A stretch of DNA of 8,825 bases from Lachnospiraceae bacterium UBA4316 (GTDB taxonomy: Bacteria > Bacillota > Clostridia > Lachnospirales > Lachnospiraceae). The stretch covers positions 1 to 8,825 of the forward strand of contig DGUG01000130.1 of NCBI GenBank assembly GCA_002394535.1, in the 5' to 3' direction. The translations under genes and the position numbers were made by a program. The notes below the pieces were generated by a model that did not search any database, was not told where the DNA came from, and saw nothing but the letters and a program-made list of their open reading frames with translations. Shown here in pieces: positions 1 to 7,187 of the stretch. Numbering within the stretch: position 1 is the stretch's first letter; the number at the start of each line of letters is the position of its first letter.

Positions 1-292
1 CGGCAATCTTAGCCGAAACACCGGCTGTCTTCTGAAGGAACGCCGTTAAGGTCTTGTGCCTGTCATATACTTCAACGGCTTTTTTGCGGCCTTTTTCGGT
101 CAGATTAATCTCCTTGCTGACCTCATCCATAGTAATGTATTCCTCTTCCCGGAGGATGCTCATTGCACGGGAAACACTGGGTCTTGAAAACCCGAGTTCT
201 CTGGCCACATCAATTGAATATACAACACCGTTCTTTTTCTTCAATCTGTAGATTGTCTCGATATAATCCTCACCGGACTCAAGCATTGCCAT
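1..292 (-). CDS. DtxR/MntR-family metal-dependent transcriptional regulator (3' end outside window)
   Basis: The first 97 residues are visible; the rest lies beyond base 1. The opening MAMLESGEDYIETIYRLKKK is the typical first helix of the DtxR/MntR family. It is followed by a winged helix-turn-helix (about residues 25-75) with recognition helix SRPSVSRAMSILREE (36-50) and wing sequence INLTEKGRKKA. D9, E12 and H79 align with MntR metal ligands D8, E11 and H77, whereas DtxR/IdeR has Met at the first position; this hints at Mn(II)-type sensing, but the remaining ligands are not visible. The ATG at 292 is chosen because GAGGG lies 7 nt upstream; the ATG at 286 would be too far. Proteins of this family bind palindromic operators and repress metal importers when loaded with metal. 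It follows the feo operon by 46 bp on the same strand, so it may be both co-transcribed and driven by its own promoter. Confidence 0.9.
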   Translation of the reverse strand, partial: MAMLESGEDYIETIYRLKKKNGVVYSIDVARELGFSRPSVSRAMSILREEEYITMDEVSKEINLTEKGRKKAVEVYDRHKTLTAFLQKTAGVSAKIA

Positions 293-328
293 GATAAAAC
301 CCTCGACTACATTTATCGCAACAGATAA

Positions 329-358
329 ACTCTAACATCTAATGAGAATTATTGTCAA
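329..358 (-). promoter_or_regulatory. Putative promoter of the dtxR-like gene
   Basis: On the minus strand a perfect TTGACA (358-353) is followed after 18 nt by TAGAGT (334-329, 4/6 to the -10 consensus). It overlaps the last codons of the Cys-rich protein gene. The start codon at 292 would be about 30 nt from the transcription start. The weak -10 and the overlap with coding sequence limit confidence. Confidence 0.45.
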
Positions 359-542
359 GTAAGCCTTCCCCGGAAGACTTTTTGGGCGTACAGCCACCAC
401 AGCATCCGCAGTTGTGGGAACATCCTGCGCATCCTCCGCCGGAAAGTTCACCCTTTATTGATCCGATGACACTTTTAGCGCAGAAGAATACGATAACAGC
501 CAATATTGCTATTACTATTATATTTCCCATCACAGCCGACAT
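339..542 (-). CDS. FeoB-associated Cys-rich membrane protein
   Basis: A 67-residue protein with one hydrophobic segment (about residues 6-28) and then a short glycine/cysteine-rich tail with Cys at 38, 41, 45, 47, 48 and 51, plus Cys21 in the membrane segment. This layout and its place directly after feoB match the FeoB-associated Cys-rich membrane protein family of Firmicutes, whose exact role is not established; a part in Fe(II) handling next to FeoB is an inference. The ATG at 542 shares one base with the feoB stop (TAATG), which suggests translational coupling. A GGAGG inside the end of feoB lies 10 nt upstream of this ATG, supporting it over the later ATG at 530. It ends with TAG at 341-339. 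Confidence 0.88.
   Translation of the reverse strand: MSAVMGNIIVIAILAVIVFFCAKSVIGSIKGELSGGGCAGCSHNCGCCGGCTPKKSSGEGLLDNNSH
343..357. promoter_or_regulatory. Fur-box-like site over the dtxR -35
   Basis: The minus strand reads TGACAATAATTCTCA, matching 12 of 14 defined positions of the Fur 7-1-7 consensus TGATAATnATTATCA. It covers the TTGACA -35, so a bound Fur-family protein would block the promoter. The site lies within the 3' coding end of the preceding small gene, so part of the match could be chance. A similar site sits over the feo promoter at 3653-3667. Confidence 0.5.
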
Positions 543-2824
543 TATGCACGAGCCTCCACCGATGTAAGCGATGCTTTTCCTTCTTCCGGAACATAACCCT
601 TTCTTACAAGCATGTAGATGATTAATGCTATAAGAGCTATGCCGAGAACAGCACCTATTCCGAATGAAACATCTCCGGTAAAGAGTCCTCCGACATTATA
701 GACGATGAATGCAAGCACATATGCCCAAAGGGTCATATAACCGATTGCGGCCCATGTCCATTTAGCATTGTTCATCTCCCTCTTGATCGCACCGATTGCT
801 GCAAAGCAGGGAGCGCACAGAAGGTTGAATACCATGAAGGCAAATGCTGCTGCCGGTGTATAATCTGCTGCAACTCTGTCCCAGATCTGCTCACCTTCTT
901 CTCCGAGCTCTTCTTCTCCGTCATCATAATTGTACAGTACGCCGAAGGTTCCTACAACTTCTTCCTTGGCTACAAGTCCTGTGATAGTTGCCACGGTGGG
1001 CTTCCAGTTTCCGAATCCCAGAGGTTTGAAGATGAACGACAGTCCGTTTCCGAACTTCGCAAGGATAGAAGCATCCATTGCGTTAACGTCCTCCTCCGGA
1101 ACATCCATCTGTGCCGCAAGATCGGCAACATACTCGTCCGTTACTATTGTCTCGTCTTCGAACAGATTATCAACAAGTCCGAAATGTCCGTTTACGCTTC
1201 CGAAAGAGGAAAGGAACCAGATGATTATCGAAGAAATCACGATGACAGAACCGGCTCTTTTAATAAACGACCAGCCTCTCTCCCATGTAGCACGAAGAAC
1301 ACCTACCAACGAAGGAATATGGTATGCGGGAAGCTCCATAACAAAAGGAGCAGGCTCTCCGGCAAATGCTTTAAGCTTTTTAAGGATTATACCCGAAAGG
1401 ATAATTGATCCGATCCCGATAAAGTATGCACTTGCTGCGATCCACGGAGATCCTCCGAAGATGGCACCGGCAATCAGTCCGATAATCGGAAGCTTCGCTC
1501 CGCAGGGCATAAATGTTGTTGTCATGACAGTAAGCTTTCTGTCTCTGTCGTTTTCTATTGTACGTGAAGCCATTACACCCGGAACGCCGCACCCTGTTGC
1601 AACAAGACAGGGGATAAATGACTTGCCCGATAATCCGAACTGACGGAAAATCCTGTCCATTACAAACGCAACTCTTGCCATATAACCGATATCTTCAAGG
1701 ATGGCAAGCAGGAGGAACAGAACGAGCATCTGGGGTACAAAACCGATAACAGCACCGACACCCGCAACGATACCATCCTGAATAAGTCCGTACAGCACAG
1801 TTCCCTCTTCTATGGAAAGCGCGCCGAGAATCGTATCAAATAATCCGGGAACCCACTCACCGAAGATCACATCATTGGTAAAATCGGTTGCCGCGGTTCC
1901 TATTGAAACAGACCAGCCTCCCATGGCAATAGCATAGATAAGGAACATTACCGCAGCAAATATCGGAAGACCGAGTATCCTGTTTGTCACAATCTTATCG
2001 ATCTTGTCGGACATTGACATATCATGTGCCTTGCCCTGCTTCTTGACCGACCTTGCCATTACGTTATGAATGTATGAGTAACGCTCATTTACAATAATGC
2101 TCTCTGAATCATCATCAAGCTCTTTTTCGCAGTCAGCTATATGCTCCTCTATATGTTTCTTCAGGTCAGCACTTAAGTTAAGCTGCTCGATTACCTTGCT
2201 GTCGCGCTCAAACAGTTTTACCGCATACCAGCGAAGGTAATTCCTGTCTACTACATTTTCTATTGACTCTTCTATATGAGCAATGGCGTGCTCAACGCTT
2301 CCCGTAAACACATGGGGAAGGGGCTGCTTCTGAGCCTTCTTGGCTGCAGCAACCGCTTCTTTTGCCGCACGGTCACTTCCGTCACCTTTAAGAGCGCTCA
2401 TTTCAACAACGGTACAGCCCAGGTCCTCGGCAAGCTTCTTCATGTCAATGGTCTGACCGTTCTTCCTGACAAGGTCCATCATGTTAACGGCAACTACAAC
2501 AGGAAGACCAAGTTCAAGGAGCTGTGTCGTAAGATACAGATTTCTTTCAATGTTTGTTCCGTCAATAATATTGAGGATCGCATCCGGACGTTCCTTTACC
2601 AGATAATCTCTTGTTACAACCTCTTCAAGTGTGTAAGGGGAAAGGGAATAAATACCGGGAAGGTCCTGAATGGTTACATTATCTTCACCTTTTAACTTTC
2701 CTTCTTTTTTTTCAACAGTAACTCCGGGCCAGTTTCCGACGTACTGCCTGGAACCTGTCAGGGCATTAAACAATGTGGTTTTCCCGCTGTTGGGGTTACC
2801 GGCTAATGCAATCTTGATATCCAT
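542..2824 (-). CDS. feoB: Ferrous iron transport protein B (FeoB), GTPase-coupled Fe(II) permease
   Basis: 760 residues, full length for the family. The N-terminal G domain shows G1 GNPNSGKT (9-16), switch region GNWPGVT (30-36), G3 DLPG (54-57), G4 NMMD (114-117) and G5-like SALKG (143-147). A helical regulatory region runs to about 270 and the membrane domain starts near 283. Conserved membrane motifs are EDIGYMARVAFVMDR (377-391), the Cys-containing gate motif around residues 405-421 (PCLVATGCGVPGVMASR) and PCGAKLPI (440-447), with a second Cys-rich motif LCAPCFAAIGAIKRE near the C-terminus. It imports Fe(II) across the cytoplasmic membrane with GTP hydrolysis by the G domain. The ATG at 2824 has GAAGG 7 nt upstream. 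It lies 43 bp after feoA and overlaps the next gene by one base. Confidence 0.97.
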   Translation of the reverse strand: MDIKIALAGNPNSGKTTLFNALTGSRQYVGNWPGVTVEKKEGKLKGEDNVTIQDLPGIYSLSPYTLEEVVTRDYLVKERPDAILNIIDGTNIERNLYLTTQLLELGLPVVVAVNMMDLVRKNGQTIDMKKLAEDLGCTVVEMSALKGDGSDRAAKEAVAAAKKAQKQPLPHVFTGSVEHAIAHIEESIENVVDRNYLRWYAVKLFERDSKVIEQLNLSADLKKHIEEHIADCEKELDDDSESIIVNERYSYIHNVMARSVKKQGKAHDMSMSDKIDKIVTNRILGLPIFAAVMFLIYAIAMGGWSVSIGTAATDFTNDVIFGEWVPGLFDTILGALSIEEGTVLYGLIQDGIVAGVGAVIGFVPQMLVLFLLLAILEDIGYMARVAFVMDRIFRQFGLSGKSFIPCLVATGCGVPGVMASRTIENDRDRKLTVMTTTFMPCGAKLPIIGLIAGAIFGGSPWIAASAYFIGIGSIILSGIILKKLKAFAGEPAPFVMELPAYHIPSLVGVLRATWERGWSFIKRAGSVIVISSIIIWFLSSFGSVNGHFGLVDNLFEDETIVTDEYVADLAAQMDVPEEDVNAMDASILAKFGNGLSFIFKPLGFGNWKPTVATITGLVAKEEVVGTFGVLYNYDDGEEELGEEGEQIWDRVAADYTPAAAFAFMVFNLLCAPCFAAIGAIKREMNNAKWTWAAIGYMTLWAYVLAFIVYNVGGLFTGDVSFGIGAVLGIALIALIIYMLVRKGYVPEEGKASLTSVEARA

Positions 2825-2867
2825 CGGTTTACCTTCTTTCTTCTTTTGATCTCTGACTAATGCTTTC

Positions 2868-3089
2868 TTATTCGACCTCTATCATTTCGGCGTCAGCTTT
2901 TCTGACTGACAATTCGTATCCTCGCAGATTAAGCTCCATAGGATCGCCGAGGGGTGCCACTTTACGCACCTGAATCTCAACTCCCTTTGTGATACCCATG
3001 TCCATAATCCGACGCTTTACCGGCCCCTCTCCTCGAAGGCTTTTCACTACTACCGTCTCACCTACTCCTACGTCTTTTAACGTACGCAT
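2868..3089 (-). CDS. feoA: FeoA family protein (classical type)
   Basis: A 73-residue SH3-like FeoA. It has the family hallmarks: an opening TLKDVGVGETVVV, then VKRRIMDMGITKGVEI, then VAPLGDPMELNLRGYELSVRK near the end. FeoA is a small cytoplasmic partner needed for FeoB-dependent Fe(II) uptake. The reading frame stays open upstream to a TTG at 3110, but the stretch between encodes the ribosome site itself (GGAAAGGAGAGGAGA), so the ATG at 3089, 5 nt after AGGAG, is taken as the start. It stands 25 bp after the other feoA-like gene and 43 bp before feoB, in one operon. Confidence 0.93.
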   Translation of the reverse strand: MRTLKDVGVGETVVVKSLRGEGPVKRRIMDMGITKGVEIQVRKVAPLGDPMELNLRGYELSVRKADAEMIEVE

Positions 3090-3114
3090 TGATTCTCCTC
3101 TCCTTTCCAATAAG

Positions 3115-3327
3115 CTAAGAAACCATAATACGGGCAGCCATGCTCTTATCGAGTGCCACCCTGGAATCCATTACGGTTATTATCAGATTTCCGTTAATGG
3201 AATTGACCACCGTAACGGTTGCTCCCACCACAAATCCGAGCTCGGCAAGATGACTTCTTACTTCGTCTTTTCCGGTTATTCCCGTAATCGTTACCGTTTC
3301 GCCCGTGTTTACCATAGTTAATGGCAT
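3115..3327 (-). CDS. feoA: FeoA family protein (second, divergent copy)
   Basis: A 70-residue FeoA-domain protein beginning MPLTMVNTGETVTITGITG, with the family core HLAELGFVVGATVTVVN and a final MAARIMVS. It lacks the APLGDP and GYELSLR motifs of the classical copy next door, so the two are old paralogues rather than a recent duplication. Two FeoA genes in tandem before feoB are common in Clostridia. The frame extends to a GTG at 3336, but GAGGTG 6 nt before the ATG at 3327 favours the ATG. The ribosome site overlaps the stop codon of the fur-like gene (TGA, 3335-3333), so the two genes are probably translationally coupled. Confidence 0.9.
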   Translation of the reverse strand: MPLTMVNTGETVTITGITGKDEVRSHLAELGFVVGATVTVVNSINGNLIITVMDSRVALDKSMAARIMVS

Positions 3328-3332
3328 ATAAC

Positions 3333-3569
3333 TCACCTCACAACTTCTATTCTTTCAATCCTTCGGATCACATTCATTTCTTCAAGCTGATTGATCATTC
3401 GGTATACAGTTGCCATTCCGATAGTCGGATCCTCTTTAATGACCCTGTAGTATATTTCCTTGCAGGAATTAAACTCATTGTTCATGATAATATCAACTAT
3501 CAGTTTCCGCTGTTTCGTAATGCGGCAGCCTTTTTTTCTCATTTCCTCAATGACCTGTGAACCAGTCAT
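3333..3569 (-). CDS. Short Fur-family protein: winged-helix DNA-binding domain only
   Basis: 78 residues, against about 140-150 for a complete Fur/Zur/PerR. The sequence is a good Fur N-terminal domain: GCRITKQRKLIVDIIM (14-29), SCKEIYYRVIKEDPTIGMATVYRMINQLEEM (35-65, recognition helix about 52-65) and the start of the wing (NVIRRIERIEVVR). It stops before the dimerisation domain, so the HxH metal-binding cluster and the CxxC zinc site are absent. The next gene starts 5 nt after the stop, so there is no remnant of the missing half. AGGAG lies 8 nt before the ATG at 3569. It is the first gene of the feo operon and is probably its regulator or a modulator of a full-length Fur; which one is unknown. 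Confidence 0.88.
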   Translation of the reverse strand: MTGSQVIEEMRKKGCRITKQRKLIVDIIMNNEFNSCKEIYYRVIKEDPTIGMATVYRMINQLEEMNVIRRIERIEVVR

Positions 3570-3622
3570 GCTGAAAACTCCTTTGGATCCATTAGTTTGT
3601 GTTTTATATGGCTAACGTATAT

Positions 3623-3638
3623 GTTACCTTCCGCTAAC
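3623..3638. promoter_or_regulatory. Imperfect palindromic operator in the feo leader
   Basis: GTTACCTTCCGCTAAC has half-sites 6 bp long separated by 4 bp, with one mismatch to the perfect palindrome GTTAGCATATGCTAAC at 7199-7214. It begins 2 bp downstream of the -10 hexamer, covering the predicted transcription start, a repressing position. The TTAGC...GCTAA form recalls DtxR/IdeR-type boxes, and a DtxR-family gene ends this gene cluster, so that protein is the first candidate ligand. No binding data are available to me. Confidence 0.5.
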
Positions 3639-3640
3639 TC

Positions 3641-3668
3641 ACTATATCACTTTGAAAATGATTGTCAA
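3641..3668 (-). promoter_or_regulatory. Promoter of the fur-like/feo operon
   Basis: A minus-strand TTGACA (3668-3663), a 16-nt spacer, and TATAGT (3646-3641, 5/6 to consensus) form a strong vegetative promoter. The start site would be near 3634, leaving about 65 nt of leader before the ATG at 3569. A Fur-box-like site overlaps the -35 and a palindromic site covers the start point. Confidence 0.75.
3653..3667. promoter_or_regulatory. Fur-box-like site over the feo -35
   Basis: TGAAAATGATTGTCA matches 12 of 14 defined positions of TGATAATnATTATCA. It overlaps the -35 hexamer of the feo promoter, so binding would exclude RNA polymerase. Iron-dependent repression of feo by Fur is the usual pattern in bacteria. 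Confidence 0.65.
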
Positions 3669-3687
3669 GAATTTATTTCATTTTTAC

Positions 3688-3715
3688 AAAAAAAGGAACC
3701 TGTTCAACAGGTTCC
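3688..3715 (-). terminator. Intrinsic terminator of the ZIP-copA operon
   Basis: Perfect inverted repeat GGAACCTG-TTCAA-CAGGTTCC (3695-3715) followed on the minus strand by seven T residues (3694-3688). It lies 40 bp after the copA stop and 20 bp before the feo -35, separating the two operons. Confidence 0.92.
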
Positions 3716-3754
3716 ATGCATAACCGGTCAATATACAGATGCCGTACCCATCCG

Positions 3755-3964
3755 TCAGCCGATTGAAATAAACTTGTAATCCTTATCCTCAATTGTTTGC
3801 TTGATAAGATCATCATCAACCTCTTTGGACAACTCTATGACTGCGGTTCCGGCCTCATGGCTTACAACTGCACTTTCTATACCGTCCAGCGCCTCCAGCG
3901 CCTTCTTGACGTTTGCCTCGCAGTGGGCACACATCATTCCCTCGATATTAACTGTTTTCGTCAT
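3755..3964 (-). CDS. copZ: Possible internal in-frame gene: CopZ-like copper chaperone within the 3' end of copA
   Basis: In the copA frame an ATG at 3964 would make a 69-residue protein, [20 protein letters not shown] and onward, ending with copA. This is exactly one complete HMA domain with the CxxC copper site (Cys12 and Cys15 of the short product), the length of free-standing CopZ. A consensus AGGAGG lies 7 nt upstream of this ATG, better than the ribosome site of copA itself. The likely origin is a copA-copZ pair whose stop codon was lost, or a deliberate two-product arrangement giving both a fused domain and a free chaperone. Internal initiation is an inference; the sequence alone cannot show that it is used. 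Confidence 0.55.
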   Translation of the reverse strand: MTKTVNIEGMMCAHCEANVKKALEALDGIESAVVSHEAGTAVIELSKEVDDDLIKQTIEDKDYKFISIG

Positions 3965-6301
3965 GGTGTTTCCTCCTTCATTCTCTTCACTGTGTTCAGT
4001 TATATTTATGATTTCGCCACCCATTTTATCACGGGATGTATCATATACGTTGAACAAATTAAGTCTTAGCGCATTTGTTACCACGAACAGGCTCGACATA
4101 CTCATTGCCGCCGCTCCCCACATAGGATTCATCGTAAGTCCCCAATGTGCATATACTCCGCATGCAAGTGGGATCAGAAGCACATTATATATGAGAGCCC
4201 AGAACAGATTTTCCTTGATATTTACAAGAGTCTTTCTCGACAGCCTGACTGCCGCAGCGGCATCCGTAAGATTGGATTTCATAAGCACAACATCCGCTGC
4301 ATCTATCGCAACGTCACTTCCCGCGCCTATAGCTATGCCGATATCGGCTCTTGTAAGAGCGGGAGCATCATTTATACCGTCACCTATCATTGCTGTTTTT
4401 CCGTATTTCTGAAGCCTCTTAATAACCGATTCCTTTTGTCCGGGCAGAACCCCTGCTATAACTTCATCAACTCCGGCAAGTTTTCCTATGGCCTCTGCCG
4501 TTCTCCTGTTATCACCCGTCACCATTACCACATGAATTCCCATGTTCTTAAGCTCTCTGATCGCTCTTTCGGAATCGTCCTTTATCATGTCCGCCACAGC
4601 AATAAGTCCCAGTATCCTGTCATCTTCCGCGAACATTACCGGAGTCTTTCCTTCATCTGACATCCTGTCGGCCATCTCCTGAACATCGGGCAAAACCGGC
4701 AGCTTTGACGATATAAATCCGACACTTCCTCCCAAAATACGCTTCCCGTCCAGCTTTGCCTCCAGTCCGTTACCTGGTAGAGCCAGGAATTCTTCAACCG
4801 CATCTGCTTTATACCCTTTATCTTCCGCATACCCGGTAATTGCCTTTGCAAGCGGATGTTCGGATCTTATTTCTATTGAAAATGCCTTTCGGATCAGCTC
4901 TTCATCGGATACTCCCGCTTGTGCACAGATATCCGTTACCTGGGGCAATCCCTTTGTAATAGTTCCTGTTTTATCAAGAGCGGCAATCTTAACGGAGCCT
5001 GTCTCCTGCAGAGCTTCGGCGGTTTTGTATAATATTCCGCTCTTTGCACCGACACCGTTTCCTACCATAATCGCCACAGGAGTCGCAAGGCCAAGCGCAC
5101 ACGGACATGATACGACCAGGACCGATATTCCTCTTGCAAGAGCATATCCCACAGTCTGTCCCATTAAGAGCCACACAACGATCACTATAGCAGCTATTGC
5201 TATAACGACAGGCACAAACACTCCCGATATTCTGTCAGCTATCTTGGCAACAGGAGCCTTGGTTGCCGCGGCATCGCTTACCATTGATATGATCTGTGAA
5301 AGCGTCGTGTCCTCTCCGACACGGGTGGCACGGCATTTTAGGAACCCGGACTGATTAAGGGTTGCGGTACTGACTCTGCTTCCCTCTTCCTTGTCAACCG
5401 GGATCGACTCTCCCGTCAGCGCAGACTCGTTTACAGCTGATATCCCCTCAATGACCACTCCGTCTACAGGTATGTTCTCTCCGGGCCTTACAACAAAAAC
5501 ATCTCCTATTACAACTTCATCAATGTCGACTGTTTTCTCAATGCCATCCCTTATTACATTAGCTGTTTTGGGTGCAAGCTTCATCAGACTCTTTAAGGCA
5601 TCCGTTGTTCTGCCCTTCGAGTATGACTCAAGCATCTTGCCCACCGTAATAAGGGTCAAAATCATTGCGGCAGACTCAAAGTAATACTCATCCATGTAAC
5701 GGGCCGCAGCTTCTGCACCATTCTGCAGCTGTACATAACTTGCCGCAAACAGCATTACCGTCGAATACACAAATGATGCCGCACTTCCCAGGGCGATCAG
5801 CGTGTCCATGTTCGGGGCAAGGTGAAACAGACTCCTAAATCCGCTGATAAAGAATTTCTGATTGATCACCAGAATAATTCCCGACAACAGAAGCTGCATA
5901 AGCCCCATTGATACATGGTTGCCTCTCATAAAAGCCGGCGTCGGGAATCCGAGCATATGAACTCCCATTGAGAAATACATCAGTACGATCAGAACCGCTA
6001 CCGACGCTATCAGCCGTTTTCTCAGGACAGGTGTTGTTTTGTCTTTTAGTGACTCTTCTTCCTCCCGCAGCTTTTCCGAATACTTTACCGATACGGTGCC
6101 GGCCTCCTTGGGCGATGCGCCATACCCGGCGTTTTCAACCGCTTCTATTATTTTGTTTTCATCGGCATCTCCTTCTACACCCATCGAATTGGTAAGAAGG
6201 CTTACCGAGCATGAACTGACTCCGGGAACCTGCGACACCGCCTTCTCAACTCTTGCCTGGCAGGCAGCACAGCTCATCCCGGTCACATTAAACTGTTTCA
6301 T
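3755..6301 (-). CDS. copA: Cu(I)-exporting P1B-type ATPase CopA with N- and C-terminal metal-binding domains
   Basis: 848 residues. An N-terminal HMA domain has GMSCAAC (Cys11, Cys14). Membrane helices start near 95. The A-domain motif TGES is at 296-299, the metal motif CPC at 399-401, the phosphorylated Asp in DKTGT at 443, SEHP at 480-483, the ATP-site GNG at 510-512, TGDN at 595-598 and GDGIND at 640-645. YN (705-706) in helix 7 and MSMSS (733-737) in helix 8 complete the Cu(I) signature of the P1B-1 group. It exports Cu(I) from the cytoplasm. After helix 8 a polar linker of about 28 residues leads to a second HMA domain (780-848, MCAHC with Cys791 and Cys794), an unusual position that looks like a fused CopZ. 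The ATG at 6301 lies 4 nt after the ZIP stop with GGTGAT as ribosome site, so the genes are coupled. No copper-responsive operator was recognised. Confidence 0.96.
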   Translation of the reverse strand: MKQFNVTGMSCAACQARVEKAVSQVPGVSSCSVSLLTNSMGVEGDADENKIIEAVENAGYGASPKEAGTVSVKYSEKLREEEESLKDKTTPVLRKRLIASVAVLIVLMYFSMGVHMLGFPTPAFMRGNHVSMGLMQLLLSGIILVINQKFFISGFRSLFHLAPNMDTLIALGSAASFVYSTVMLFAASYVQLQNGAEAAARYMDEYYFESAAMILTLITVGKMLESYSKGRTTDALKSLMKLAPKTANVIRDGIEKTVDIDEVVIGDVFVVRPGENIPVDGVVIEGISAVNESALTGESIPVDKEEGSRVSTATLNQSGFLKCRATRVGEDTTLSQIISMVSDAAATKAPVAKIADRISGVFVPVVIAIAAIVIVVWLLMGQTVGYALARGISVLVVSCPCALGLATPVAIMVGNGVGAKSGILYKTAEALQETGSVKIAALDKTGTITKGLPQVTDICAQAGVSDEELIRKAFSIEIRSEHPLAKAITGYAEDKGYKADAVEEFLALPGNGLEAKLDGKRILGGSVGFISSKLPVLPDVQEMADRMSDEGKTPVMFAEDDRILGLIAVADMIKDDSERAIRELKNMGIHVVMVTGDNRRTAEAIGKLAGVDEVIAGVLPGQKESVIKRLQKYGKTAMIGDGINDAPALTRADIGIAIGAGSDVAIDAADVVLMKSNLTDAAAAVRLSRKTLVNIKENLFWALIYNVLLIPLACGVYAHWGLTMNPMWGAAAMSMSSLFVVTNALRLNLFNVYDTSRDKMGGEIINITEHSEENEGGNTMTKTVNIEGMMCAHCEANVKKALEALDGIESAVVSHEAGTAVIELSKEVDDDLIKQTIEDKDYKFISIG
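3972..3977 (-). promoter_or_regulatory. Internal ribosome binding site inside copA
   Basis: AGGAGG on the minus strand, 7 nt before the in-frame ATG at 3964, within the linker encoding ENEGGN just before the C-terminal metal-binding domain. Its spacing is as good as those of the separate genes in this window. Confidence 0.6.
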
Positions 6302-6305
6302 ATAA

Positions 6306-7085
6306 TCACCCGAGCGCTACATCAAGCGCCATCATAAGCGTAAAACCAAACGCAAACATAACTACTCCAATATTGGAATGCTCTCCTTCCGACATCTCCG
6401 GTATCAGTTCCTCAACTACAACATACATCATTGCGCCCGCCGCAAAAGAGAGCAGGTACGGCATTGTAGGAACAAGATATGATGCGGCTGCTATCATAAC
6501 AAGGGCGGCAACAGGCTCTACCGCACCGGATATTATTCCATACAGACAAGCCTTTCCCCGGCTCATTCCTTCGCTGTGAAGAGGCATTGAAATGATAGCC
6601 CCTTCCGGAAAATTCTGTATTGCAATACCTATTGAAAGAGCCAGTGCTCCCCCTACCGTAATCTCTGTATTTCCGGCAAGCATTCCGGCATATACAACTC
6701 CTACCGCCATTCCTTCCGGAATATTGTGAAGTGTTACGGCAAAGAGCATCATTGTCGTTCTGGTAAGATCGCTTCTGGGACCTTCCGCCTTATTGGCATA
6801 CATATGAAGGTGCGGTATAACATGATCAAGCAACAGCAAAAAAGCTGTTCCGATCCAGAATCCCATGAACGCGGGAACAAACGACAGCTTTCCCATTCCT
6901 TCGCACTGATCCATGGCGGGAATAATCAGGCTCCATATGGATGCGGCAACCATAACTCCGGCTGCAAAGCCCGTGAGAGCCTTCTGAACGGTTACATTCA
7001 GTTCTTTTGCCATAAAAAGTACACAGGCTGCTCCGAGGCTCGTTCCTGTAAACGGTATCATTAAACCTTGTATAACATCAGTCAT
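6306..7085 (-). CDS. ZIP-family metal transporter (GufA/ZupT-like)
   Basis: 259 residues, very hydrophobic, about eight membrane helices. The helix-4 signature HNIPEG (120-125) and helix-5 QNFPEG (157-162) are the ZIP metal-site motifs; the Q in place of H in helix 5 fits the GufA-like branch. Other polar residues near the membrane are H92, H94, E190 and E225/E226. ZIP proteins move divalent metals (Zn, Fe, Mn and others) into the cytoplasm; the substrate here cannot be told from sequence. AGGAGG lies 6 nt before the ATG at 7085. It is the first gene of the operon, 4 nt before copA, so an importer of a divalent metal is tightly coupled to a copper exporter, an uncommon pairing. Confidence 0.9.
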   Translation of the reverse strand: MTDVIQGLMIPFTGTSLGAACVLFMAKELNVTVQKALTGFAAGVMVAASIWSLIIPAMDQCEGMGKLSFVPAFMGFWIGTAFLLLLDHVIPHLHMYANKAEGPRSDLTRTTMMLFAVTLHNIPEGMAVGVVYAGMLAGNTEITVGGALALSIGIAIQNFPEGAIISMPLHSEGMSRGKACLYGIISGAVEPVAALVMIAAASYLVPTMPYLLSFAAGAMMYVVVEELIPEMSEGEHSNIGVVMFAFGFTLMMALDVALG

Positions 7086-7112
7086 AGAAGACCTCCTTTC
7101 TATGAATTCAGT

Positions 7113-7126
7113 CCTATCCCCTTCAA
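7113..7126 (+). repeat. Short direct repeat shared by the ZIP leader and the putative sRNA
   Basis: CCTATCCCCTTCAA here and CCTATCCTTTTCAA at 7235-7248 agree at 12 of 14 positions on the plus strand. Because the ZIP leader is read from the minus strand and the putative sRNA from the plus strand, the two RNAs would be complementary over these 14 nt; the two differences give G-U pairs. The repeat ends 13 nt upstream of the ZIP ribosome site region. Confidence 0.5.
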
Positions 7127-7134
7127 TCAGTCAG

Positions 7135-7161
7135 TTTATACAATAACATGATTTTCATCAA
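7135..7161 (-). promoter_or_regulatory. Tentative promoter of the ZIP-copA operon
   Basis: Minus-strand TTGATG (7161-7156), a short 15-nt spacer, and TATAAA (7140-7135). The start would be near 7128, about 43 nt before the ATG. The spacer is short and other AT-rich -10-like sequences lie upstream, so this is only the best candidate in the gap. Confidence 0.35.
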
Positions 7162-7187
7162 GTATATTTTATATTCATAAAAACTAT

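Noticed and set aside
930..1643. Long plus-strand open frame of 237 codons inside feoB
   Set aside because: It is the antisense shadow of a strongly supported feoB reading frame, has no family resemblance and no convincing ribosome site.
3090..3110. TTG-initiated longer form of the classical feoA
   Set aside because: The extra codons are the purine-rich ribosome site itself; the ATG at 3089 gives the normal FeoA length.
3328..3336. GTG-initiated longer form of the second feoA overlapping the fur-like gene
   Set aside because: No ribosome site precedes the GTG, while GAGGTG is well placed for the ATG at 3327.
6103..6109. AAGGAGG and CCCAAG after the N-terminal metal-binding domain of copA, recalling the E. 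coli copA frameshift site
   Set aside because: The heptamer is not in the X XXY YYZ phase, the -1 frame stays open for a long way, and no ATG follows the AAGGAGG at usable distance.
7147..7161. Possible Fur box in the ZIP promoter region
   Set aside because: Best alignments reach only about 9/14 in an AT-rich stretch, which is expected by chance.
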